Source: an uncultured Eubacteriales bacterium
GTDB taxonomy: Bacteria; Bacillota; Clostridia; Oscillospirales; Oscillospiraceae
Direction: 5' to 3'
NCBI GenBank assembly: GCA_905201305.1
Contig: CAJKNS010000046.1
Coordinates: forward strand, 1-13,076
Length of the DNA stretch: 13,076 bases
Under the pieces are notes generated by a model, which was not told where the DNA came from, did not search any database, and worked only from the letters and a program-made list of their open reading frames with translations. Made by a program: the position numbers and the translations under genes. Shown one piece after another: positions 1 to 6,198 of this stretch. Every line of letters begins with the position of its first letter. The stretch's first letter is position 1.

Positions 1-86
1 CAGAAGCCATTGGTCTTGACTATTCCGCCTTTAACGATCTCTGCGAGGAAGTGAAGGAAACCGTCACCCAGGAGAGCTTCGACTAA
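1..86 (+). CDS. 3' end of a gene, probably the ABC importer substrate-binding protein
   Basis: An open frame runs from the window edge (codons from base 3) to a TAA at 84-86 and encodes a 27-residue acidic tail ending TQESFD. Nothing in so short a tail identifies a family. The call is inferred from context: the next two genes are the permease and ATPase of an importer class (COG4120/COG1101) whose substrate-binding lipoprotein (COG2984) normally comes first in the operon, and the spacing and strand fit. A hairpin separates it from the permease. The rest of the gene lies outside the window. Confidence 0.55.
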   Translation, partial: EAIGLDYSAFNDLCEEVKETVTQESFD

Positions 87-111
87 CCCGAATTTCAAAC
101 ATAAATCAAGC

Positions 112-140
112 AGGGCGGGTGCCATAACCCGCCCTCTTTT
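112..140 (+). terminator. Hairpin with T-rich tail between binding-protein and permease genes (terminator or attenuator)
   Basis: A perfect 9-bp stem, AGGGCGGGT (112-120) with ACCCGCCCT (127-135), closes a 6-base loop and is followed by CTTTT (136-140). This has the form of a rho-independent terminator. It lies inside an apparent operon, 26 bases after one stop codon and 19 bases before the next ATG. The likely role is partial termination or 3'-end protection, so that the binding protein is made in excess over the membrane parts. That role is inferred. Confidence 0.75.
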
Positions 141-158
141 GAGAGGAAGATAACATTC

Positions 159-1091
159 ATGTCTATTGCTTCGATCTTTACCCTGAGCACGGCGCAGACT
201 GCCATGGAGCTGGGATGCATCTATGCGCTGGTTGCTCTGGCGCTGTTCCTCAGCTATTCGATCCTGAACATTGCCGATCTGAGCACCGACAGCTGCTTTA
301 CCCTGGGCTGCGCGGTATGCTGTCAGGTCACGCTGCTGGGGCATCCGATTCTGGCACTGTTTGCCGCCATGCTGGCAGGCGTTCTGTCCGGCTACATCAC
401 GGCATTCCTTCAGACCCGTCTGGGCGTGGAGAGCATTCTGGCAGGCATTATTGTCAATACCGGGCTCTATACCGTGAACCTGGCAGTGATGGGCTTCTCG
501 TCCACCCTGAGCATCTTCAAGTGCGATAACATCTTTACCATGGCAAAAAGCGCACTGGGCGGTGTGCTGGGCGGCTGGTATAAGCTGGTTGTGGCGCTGG
601 TGATTGTTCTGGTGGTTGCGGCACTGCTGGCACTGTTCCTGAAAACCCGGCTGGGTCTTTCCATTCGGGCAACCGGCGACAGCCCTGACATGATTAAGGC
701 TTCCTCTGTGAATCCTGCATTTACCATTACCGTTGGGCTCTGTATTTCCGGCAGCTTAACGGCGCTGTCCGGCGCGGTTCTGGCGCAGTATCAGAAGAGC
801 TGCGACATCAACCTGGGCACCGGCATGGTAACCATTGCGCTGGCATCGCTGATTATTGGTGAAACGCTGGTAGGAAAGGGCGGCATGCTCCGCCGGGCAT
901 TGGGCGCTGTGGTTGGCTCCTGCCTGTATCGGCTGTTTGTGGCAGTGGCACTGCGGCTGAATGTGCCCGCTGAATGCATGAAGCTGGTTTCTGCACTGAT
1001 CGTTGCGGTTGCCATTGCGTCTCCTGCACTCAAGCGCTATGCCGCATTTCAGAAGCAAAAGGCTGCTCGCCGTGGAGGTGCAAAATGCTGA
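159..1091 (+). CDS. ABC importer permease (BPD_transp_2 / COG4120 type)
   Basis: This 310-residue, very hydrophobic membrane protein has about eight to nine predicted transmembrane segments and is the channel subunit of an ABC importer. The region around residues 165-240 (KTRLGLSIRATGD, then a Ser/Ala-rich helix, AQYQ, DINLGTGM and LASLIIGE) is the conserved signature I associate with the COG4120 permeases. These form the TrpXYZ-type systems in Firmicutes, some of which are linked to tryptophan or tyrosine uptake. The start at 159 is supported by a GAGAGGAAG ribosome site at 141-149. The C-terminus is basic (KQKAARRGGAKC), as expected for a cytoplasmic tail. Its stop codon overlaps the start of the ATPase gene, so the two are translationally coupled. 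The substrate cannot be read from this sequence; no T-box or other leader is in view because the operon start is outside the window. Confidence 0.88.
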   Translation: MSIASIFTLSTAQTAMELGCIYALVALALFLSYSILNIADLSTDSCFTLGCAVCCQVTLLGHPILALFAAMLAGVLSGYITAFLQTRLGVESILAGIIVNTGLYTVNLAVMGFSSTLSIFKCDNIFTMAKSALGGVLGGWYKLVVALVIVLVVAALLALFLKTRLGLSIRATGDSPDMIKASSVNPAFTITVGLCISGSLTALSGAVLAQYQKSCDINLGTGMVTIALASLIIGETLVGKGGMLRRALGAVVGSCLYRLFVAVALRLNVPAECMKLVSALIVAVAIASPALKRYAAFQKQKAARRGGAKC

Positions 1092-1891
1092 CACTGACCA
1101 ATATTACCAAGACCTTTAACGCCGGTACCGTCAACGAGAAGACCGCACTGGACAATCTGAGCCTGCATTTGGATGCCGGAGAGTTTGCCACCATTGTCGG
1201 CTCCAACGGCGCAGGCAAATCCACCATGTTTGGCGCAATTGCCGGTAATTTCTATGTAGATCAGGGCACCATTGAGCTGGACGGCGAGGACATCACGTTC
1301 CTGCGGGAATATCGCCGCAGTGAAATGATCGGTCATCTGTTCCAGGACCCGCTGAAGGGTACTGCGCCCCATATGAACATTGAAGAGAATCTTGCCATTG
1401 CCTATCTCCGGCATTCCCGGCACCGGTTTGCGTTTTTCAGCCGGGTATCCAAGAAGGAACGGGAGATGTTCCGGGAGCAGCTGTCCCTTTTGGGCATGGG
1501 GCTGGAGGACCGGATGAAGAATCCCGTGGGACTGCTTTCTGGCGGTCAGCGACAGGCGCTGACGCTTTTGATGGCAACCATGGTGACCCCGAAGCTGCTG
1601 CTGCTGGATGAGCATACTGCGGCATTGGATCCCGGAACAGCAGAAAAGGTGCTTGAAATTACGAAAAATGTGGTTTCTGAGCGGAAAATTACCTGCCTGA
1701 TGGTCACGCATAATATGTCTCAGGCGCTGAGTCTGGGCAATCGCACGCTGATGATGGATTCCGGAAGGATTGTGCTGGACGTATCCGGCGAGGAGCGCGC
1801 CCACATGACTGTGGACGATTTGCTGGAAAAGTTCTCTGTCAGCGCCGGGAAAAACCTGGATAATGATCGAATTTTAACTGCAATGGACTAA
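1085..1891 (+). CDS. ABC importer ATP-binding protein (COG1101 type)
   Basis: This 268-residue nucleotide-binding subunit powers the importer and sits on the cytoplasmic face of the membrane. All motifs are intact: Walker A GSNGAGKST (39-47), Q-loop Gln87, signature LSGGQ (151-155), Walker B LLLLD (171-175) with catalytic Glu176, and H-loop His209. The stretch TVNEKTALDNLSL near the N-terminus and LLLLDEHTAALDP are characteristic of COG1101 ATPases paired with COG4120 permeases. An in-frame ATG further upstream (974) lies deep in the permease gene. The start at 1085 is chosen because GGAGGT (1074-1079) lies six bases before it and it gives a normal N-terminus. It overlaps the permease stop by 7 bases. 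It is the last gene of the operon, with a strong terminator 10 bases downstream. Confidence 0.93.
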   Translation: MLTLTNITKTFNAGTVNEKTALDNLSLHLDAGEFATIVGSNGAGKSTMFGAIAGNFYVDQGTIELDGEDITFLREYRRSEMIGHLFQDPLKGTAPHMNIEENLAIAYLRHSRHRFAFFSRVSKKEREMFREQLSLLGMGLEDRMKNPVGLLSGGQRQALTLLMATMVTPKLLLLDEHTAALDPGTAEKVLEITKNVVSERKITCLMVTHNMSQALSLGNRTLMMDSGRIVLDVSGEERAHMTVDDLLEKFSVSAGKNLDNDRILTAMD

Positions 1892-1901
1892 CAAAGAATT
1901 G

Positions 1902-1945
1902 AAAAACACCACGCTGCATCGATTGTGATACAGCGTGGTGTTTTT
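1902..1945. terminator. Bidirectional rho-independent terminator between convergent operons
   Basis: A 15-bp perfect stem (AAAAACACCACGCTG at 1902-1916 with its complement at 1931-1945) is extended by three inner pairs (1918-1920 with 1927-1929). A run of seven T follows on the + strand (1941-1947). The A-run on the left arm gives a U-run on the opposite strand, so the element can end both the importer operon (stop at 1891) and the exporter operon converging from the right (stop at 1950-1952, only 5 bases away). Confidence 0.93.
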
Positions 1946-1949
1946 TTCG

Positions 1950-3599
1950 CTATACGGCGGAACCGATGGGGATGATTCTGCCGGTTTCAGCGGTAACCCG
2001 GTGGGAGATGGACACCACCGTTCGATGCTCGGAGACTCGCTTTAAGGCTCGGAGCACGGTCTGCTCAGTTTCCGCATCCAGGTTTGCGGTGATTTCGTCC
2101 AACAGCAGCAGTTCAGGCTGCGCGGCGGCTGCCCGTGCAATGGACAAAAGCTGCCACTGACCCTGAGAGAAGATCTCCTGGGTGCAGGGGGTATCGTAGC
2201 CCTGGGGCAGGGAGAGAATGGTTTCCTCCAGACCGGTGAGCCGGGCAGCGCTGTGAACCTGCTCCATGGTAATCCGGTCGTCAAACAGTGTGATCTGATC
2301 CTTGACAGTGCCGGGAACCATATGGAACGACTGCTCCACATAGCCAAAGAGCTTCCGCTTTTCCTCCTCTGGAATCCGGTTTGTGGGGACGCCGCCAATG
2401 GTAACGCTGCCGGAATCGGGGAGATAAAGTCCCAGCAGCAGCTTGAAGATAGTGCTCTTTCCTGCGCCGGTCCGTCCGGACAAGGTGACCTGCTCACCGG
2501 TCTGCACCTGAAGGCTCAAGTGGCTGAGTACCGTGTGACCGTCATAACCGAAGGTAGCATCCCGAAGCTCCACAAAGGGAGTCTCCGGCTGCCTGAACTG
2601 CTTGACAGGGATGCTGGGCTCATCCGGAAGCTCCGGCTGAGCCAGAAATTCGTTGATGCGCCGCACACCTGCAATGGCGGACTGAATGGTCTGAATTTCC
2701 ATGCCTAGGCTCTCTACGGGGGTGAAAATCTGGGAAATGTAATTCATGACCGCTACAGCCGTACCGGCAGACATGCCAAACAGTGTTAAAACCTGAGTGT
2801 TGCCGGAGGCGGACAGCAGCATAACCACTGCCACCACAATGGCATTGAGAATCAGAATCACAGGGGAGTAGACCGCATCATAGAAATTGGTCTTTTCCAT
2901 GGCGCGGTAGCTGTCGCCAATGTAAGCGTCATAGCGCTGTTCCACATATTTTTCCTTGCCCAGAGTATGAATGGTGCGGATGTTATGGAGGGTTTCCGGT
3001 ACAAATCCCGATGCGCGGCTCACTGCTTTGCGGTTTTCCAGCTGTGCTGAGAGCATATTCTTCTGCACATGCCGGGTGAACCAGAACAAAAACGGCAGCA
3101 ATACCAGCAGCACCAGCGCAAGACCGCGATTTTTCAGCCAGATTACTGCAAGGATGCTGATAATACGGCAGGCGTCGGCAAACATGCTGACAATGCCGGA
3201 GGTAAACAGGCTCTCCACCGTGTCCACATCGCCCACGAACCGGGAAACCAGTGCGCCGGGCTCCTGATGATTCAGGGCATCGGCAGTCAGGCGAATCTGC
3301 TTTGCCATCAGGCGGCTGCGGAGCGTATGGGTTATTTTTTGACCGAAGACGGTGAGCAGTCCCTCTCTTGCCGCCTCGGTAAAGCCGGTGAGCGCGGTTA
3401 AAAGAAAGTAGAGGATCACCATGGCAATGGTAGCGCTCTGACCTGCGGTCATGGTATCGATGATTTTACCGAGAATCATCGGCGGGAACAGGGAAGCGGC
3501 AATTGCGCCTGCCACTGCCGCCAGAATGCCAAGAGACAGCAGCTTTTTGCGTTTTACCGTCTCTAAAATGATGGTTCTGACATGTTCAGACTTCTGCAT
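1950..3599 (-). CDS. Heterodimeric ABC exporter, subunit B (degenerate signature motif)
   Basis: This 549-residue half-transporter has an N-terminal six-helix exporter domain (about 15-320) and a C-terminal ATPase domain (about 340-549). Walker A GRTGAGKST is at 375-383, Q-loop Gln423, Walker B LLLLD 497-501 with catalytic Glu502, and H-loop His533. The signature motif is FSQGQ (477-481) instead of LSGGQ. It ends only 16 residues past the H-loop, shorter than most exporter ATPase domains; I believe this is usual in its subfamily. The frame is open to an ATG at 3695, but ATG 3599 is preferred: an AGGAGG site lies 8 bases before it, and MQKSEHVRT begins like a normal half-transporter. It overlaps the partner gene by 14 bases, so co-translation is likely. 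Likely role is export of drugs, lipids or peptides with subunit A; the cargo is unknown. Confidence 0.92.
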   Translation of the reverse strand: MQKSEHVRTIILETVKRKKLLSLGILAAVAGAIAASLFPPMILGKIIDTMTAGQSATIAMVILYFLLTALTGFTEAAREGLLTVFGQKITHTLRSRLMAKQIRLTADALNHQEPGALVSRFVGDVDTVESLFTSGIVSMFADACRIISILAVIWLKNRGLALVLLVLLPFLFWFTRHVQKNMLSAQLENRKAVSRASGFVPETLHNIRTIHTLGKEKYVEQRYDAYIGDSYRAMEKTNFYDAVYSPVILILNAIVVAVVMLLSASGNTQVLTLFGMSAGTAVAVMNYISQIFTPVESLGMEIQTIQSAIAGVRRINEFLAQPELPDEPSIPVKQFRQPETPFVELRDATFGYDGHTVLSHLSLQVQTGEQVTLSGRTGAGKSTIFKLLLGLYLPDSGSVTIGGVPTNRIPEEEKRKLFGYVEQSFHMVPGTVKDQITLFDDRITMEQVHSAARLTGLEETILSLPQGYDTPCTQEIFSQGQWQLLSIARAAAAQPELLLLDEITANLDAETEQTVLRALKRVSEHRTVVSISHRVTAETGRIIPIGSAV

Positions 3600-5328
3600 G
3601 CTGCTTTCCTCCTTCCTGGGCATGGAACAGCGCCGCATAATCCGGTACCGTTTCCATGAGTTCCTGATGGGTTCCGACGGTTTGCTTGCCGCCATCCATC
3701 CAGATGACCTGATCCAACTCCGGGAACAGGTAAAGCCGATGGGAAATCAGCAGCACAATGCTGTCAGAAGCCAGCTTTTTGAGATTTAAGAAAATCTGTG
3801 CCTCGGTGTTTCGGTCCAATGCAGAGAAGGGATCATCCAGCACCAGAATCGGGCGCTTATGACAGAGAGTCCTGGCAAGACTCAATCGCTGCCCCTGACC
3901 GCCGGACAACCGGACGCCGCCGCTGCCCACCAGAGTTTCGATGCCATTCTCCATGGCGGCAACCTCTCGATCCAGGCAGACGTACCGGAGATATTCCCAG
4001 GGGTCCGGCTGATCGTCGCCCATGAGAATGTTATTCCGCACGGTGTCGTTAAACAGCTCAGGATCATGGCCCAGATAACCCACAATGCCGGTGCGCCTGG
4101 TTGGGTCCATACGACTTAGCTCCTTGCCGCCATAACGAATATCGCCGGCATAGCGGTATTCACAGAGAAAGACTTTGCCCAACGTGGATTTGCCGCAGGC
4201 AACTGGACCGGTAATCCCAATGATTTGACCGGGCTTTGCATCAAAGCTCAGATTATGGATGATGTCCTTGCCGCCGGAGTAGGCAAAGCCCAGATGCCGC
4301 ACCTGAAGGGTGTCAGGCTTTGCGGCTTCTGCCTCCACCGGCTCCTGAGGTTCATGCATCAATGGCTTAATTCGCTTCCAGGACACCTGCGCCTTATGAA
4401 CCGCGTTGAACAGCTTTGCGGCGCTGGAGGATTTGGTAGAGAGCTTGGTAAAGCAGGCGAGAAACGTGGTGAATGCCGCCACATCCCACGCTTTCCAGCC
4501 CTGACCCAGCACATTTCTGCTGCCGAAAAACAGGATAAACAGCGCACCTGCCATGGAAATCACCTTATAAACCGGGGGCAGCATGGTGCCCCAGATATTT
4601 GCCCGAATGGCGGATTTCTCATAGTCAGTCAGTTTTTGCTCATACGCCTCTTGCCGCTGCTTTTCGCAGCCGAACACCCGATATGTCACGGCATTGGTGC
4701 CCCGGTCCAGGGTGGCGGCACTGAGTACGCCGGACTGCGCCTTAAATGCTGCGCCGGTGCGCTGAATCAGTACCTTCATTTTTTCCGCCACCACGTAGGA
4801 AATGGGCGGGAACAGCATGCAAAGCAGCCCCAGGCGCCAGTCATAATAGAGCAGCATGCAGGCATAGGCAAGCAGGGCAACGCCGGTATCGAAAATCTCC
4901 GTGGTGAACTTCCGCATGCCCTCGGCGCAGTCGTCCACGTCCAGAATCGCCTTGGTCATGACGTTTCCGGTGCCTTCTTCCTCCAGCTCGGCACGGGTTT
5001 TCTGCACCAGATTGCCGTAGAGAATGCCCTTCATTCGACGGTTGACGTTGTTGGCAAACCGTCGGACATAAAACCGCTTGATGTACCGAGCGCCCTGAAC
5101 AATGGCAATGGCGGCGACGTACCACAGAATCAGCCGCAGCATATCAGAAAACGTTCCGTTTCCCTGTAAAATGCGAATGAGACAGCCGGTCATCTGACCC
5201 TCAAACCACGGACCTGCCAGCAGACCCAGGTTATAAATCAGTCCGGAAATGGTAACCAGCAGCAGGGACCACCACTCTGCCCGGAAATACCATGCAACTC
5301 GATCCGGCTGTACCCTTTTGTTTGACAT
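3586..5328 (-). CDS. Heterodimeric ABC exporter, subunit A (degenerate Walker B)
   Basis: This 580-residue half-transporter has a six-helix membrane domain (about 18-320) fused to an ATPase domain (about 340-565). It shows Walker A GPVACGKST (374-382), an intact LSGGQ signature (474-478), Walker B ILVLD (494-498) and H-loop His530. Two key positions differ from a canonical ATPase: the catalytic Glu after Walker B is Asp499, and the Q-loop Gln is His421 (in LGHDP). These changes are typical of the partner with the non-hydrolysing site in BmrCD/TM287-288-like heterodimers. The start at 5328 has an AGGAGGAAGGAG site ending 10 bases upstream. It is the first gene of the operon, under a promoter with a twin operator, which suggests induction by an unknown ligand. 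Overlap with subunit B supports a 1:1 complex. Confidence 0.92.
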   Translation of the reverse strand: MSNKRVQPDRVAWYFRAEWWSLLLVTISGLIYNLGLLAGPWFEGQMTGCLIRILQGNGTFSDMLRLILWYVAAIAIVQGARYIKRFYVRRFANNVNRRMKGILYGNLVQKTRAELEEEGTGNVMTKAILDVDDCAEGMRKFTTEIFDTGVALLAYACMLLYYDWRLGLLCMLFPPISYVVAEKMKVLIQRTGAAFKAQSGVLSAATLDRGTNAVTYRVFGCEKQRQEAYEQKLTDYEKSAIRANIWGTMLPPVYKVISMAGALFILFFGSRNVLGQGWKAWDVAAFTTFLACFTKLSTKSSSAAKLFNAVHKAQVSWKRIKPLMHEPQEPVEAEAAKPDTLQVRHLGFAYSGGKDIIHNLSFDAKPGQIIGITGPVACGKSTLGKVFLCEYRYAGDIRYGGKELSRMDPTRRTGIVGYLGHDPELFNDTVRNNILMGDDQPDPWEYLRYVCLDREVAAMENGIETLVGSGGVRLSGGQGQRLSLARTLCHKRPILVLDDPFSALDRNTEAQIFLNLKKLASDSIVLLISHRLYLFPELDQVIWMDGGKQTVGTHQELMETVPDYAALFHAQEGGKQHAEV

Positions 5329-5353
5329 CGGTTTTCCGCTCCTTCCTCCTGCA

Positions 5354-5374
5354 ATTCCCCAAGTCCATGGGAAT
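5354..5374 (-). other. Small hairpin in the exporter mRNA leader
   Basis: ATTCCC (5354-5359) and GGGAAT (5369-5374) form a 6-bp stem with a 9-base loop, a few bases upstream of the AGGAGGAAGGAG ribosome site. It could tune translation or mRNA stability, but the stem is short and no competing structure is evident. Confidence 0.35.
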
Positions 5375-5397
5375 CACAGATTTGATAGATGTATATT

Positions 5398-5425
5398 AAC
5401 TAGTTGGATGATAGTACAACTAGTT
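5398..5425. promoter_or_regulatory. Twin AACTAGTT operator overlapping the exporter promoter
   Basis: AACTAGTTG (5398-5406) and CAACTAGTT (5417-5425) form a perfect 9-bp inverted repeat with a 10-base spacer. Each half contains the self-complementary octamer AACTAGTT, with centres 19 bases apart, close to two helical turns. One octamer lies in the -35/-10 spacer and the other covers the likely start point, the expected layout for repression. TTAACTAGTT at 5396-5405 matches ten of twelve positions of the TTAACYRGTTAA sites known for the MarR-family proteins ZitR/AdcR. A MarR-type repressor is therefore a reasonable inference, but no regulator gene is in the window. Confidence 0.75.
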
Positions 5426-5436
5426 GCTTTTGTCAA
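5408..5436 (-). promoter_or_regulatory. Sigma-A promoter of the ABC exporter operon
   Basis: On the minus strand TTGACA (5431-5436, full consensus) is followed after exactly 17 bases by TATCAT (5408-5413, one mismatch to TATAAT). The expected transcription start is near 5401, giving a leader of about 72 bases to the ATG at 5328. Such a strong core promoter for an efflux pump suggests that it is normally held off by a repressor. The operator described separately overlaps it. Confidence 0.85.
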
Positions 5437-5440
5437 CCAA

Positions 5441-5492
5441 AAGATACAAATCCCTCGGATTTACCAGAGGTTAATTCTGAAAATCCGAGGGA
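5441..5492 (-). terminator. Terminator of the DUF1538-PII operon
   Basis: TCCCTCGGATTT (5451-5462) and its exact complement (5481-5492) form a 12-bp stem, with a further CAGA/TCTG pairing possible inside the 18-base loop. On the minus strand it follows the PII-like stop codon by 24 bases and is trailed by TTTGTATCTTTT. The tail is T-rich but interrupted, so termination may be incomplete. The promoter of the exporter operon begins immediately beyond. Confidence 0.8.
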
Positions 5493-5516
5493 AGAATTTA
5501 GTTGTGTGGCGTTGCT

Positions 5517-6197
5517 TTAATTAAGCTTTGCCATATGGTCAATGGGAAGACCAATGACCACAGCCTGAGGGGAGGAGCGAAGACCGTGGAGCCGGTTGAT
5601 TTCCTCCATAATATGTGCCTGCTCCTTCCGAGAGGCAACAATGGCAAGAATCTCTTTTTCCTCCTGAAGGGTAATGCCTGCGAATTTCTCTACCGTGCGG
5701 CTGCCAGCCCATCGGGCACGAATGACGGTGCCGCCTTTTGCACCGCAGGAACGTGCAGTGTCCATCACTGCATCGGTGTAGCCATAGTTCACTGCCACTA
5801 AAATAAGCGTATGCTGATTTCCCTGATCCACGAGCATATCCCCCTTTTCCGGATTCATTTCTTCCAGTCGGCTGATTCCCAGGGCATAGATGGCGCTCAG
5901 CGCAGTTAAGTCCATGCTGCACGCAATGCCCTTTGCGCCAAGATCGGCGCGACCTTCATCTCTTAAATAATACATCAGCTGCCGAACGGTATCCTTGGGG
6001 GCAATGGACAGGAGAATATCCCGTTCGCTGGTGCCAAAGCCAAGGGTATCCAGCAGGTGAGAGGCGGCGGTGCCGTGACCGAACGCCTGAAAATGCTGGG
6101 TTACTTTAAATGTCTCATATTGCCGCATGAGCTTTGCTGCCGTACCGCGCTCTACAATGGAAAGCAGCAGCTGCATGGGTGCGATGTTCTGTTTCAT
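5517..6197 (-). CDS. Tandem PII-like signalling protein partnered with a DUF1538 transporter
   Basis: This 226-residue cytosolic protein appears to hold two PII-like (ferredoxin-fold) domains. The first spans about 7-107, with a strand LLLSIVERG, a long T-loop-like stretch (about 33-58) and strand DILLSIAPKD. The second spans about 128-220, with strand HTLILVAVNYG, helix TDAVMDTARSCG, the PII-typical turn GAKGGTVIRARWAG and the strand pair around EEKEILAIV. PII-like proteins sense nucleotides or metabolites and often control a membrane transporter encoded next door. Here the neighbour is the DUF1538 membrane protein, whose stop lies one base before this start; a GGGAGGAG site seven bases upstream sits inside that gene. 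The likely role is gating or tuning the transporter. The domain-2 call is firm; the domain-1 call is somewhat weaker. The ligand is unknown. Confidence 0.8.
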   Translation of the reverse strand: MKQNIAPMQLLLSIVERGTAAKLMRQYETFKVTQHFQAFGHGTAASHLLDTLGFGTSERDILLSIAPKDTVRQLMYYLRDEGRADLGAKGIACSMDLTALSAIYALGISRLEEMNPEKGDMLVDQGNQHTLILVAVNYGYTDAVMDTARSCGAKGGTVIRARWAGSRTVEKFAGITLQEEKEILAIVASRKEQAHIMEEINRLHGLRSSPQAVVIGLPIDHMAKLN

Positions 6198-6198
6198 A

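Noticed and set aside
3600..3695. N-terminal extension of exporter subunit B from the ATG at 3695
   Set aside because: The added 32 residues overlap the partner's coding end, lack a ribosome site and do not look like an exporter N-terminus; ATG 3599 has a strong site.
4225..5169. Open frame of 314 codons opposite exporter subunit A
   Set aside because: No recognisable domain and fully inside a confidently identified ABC exporter gene.
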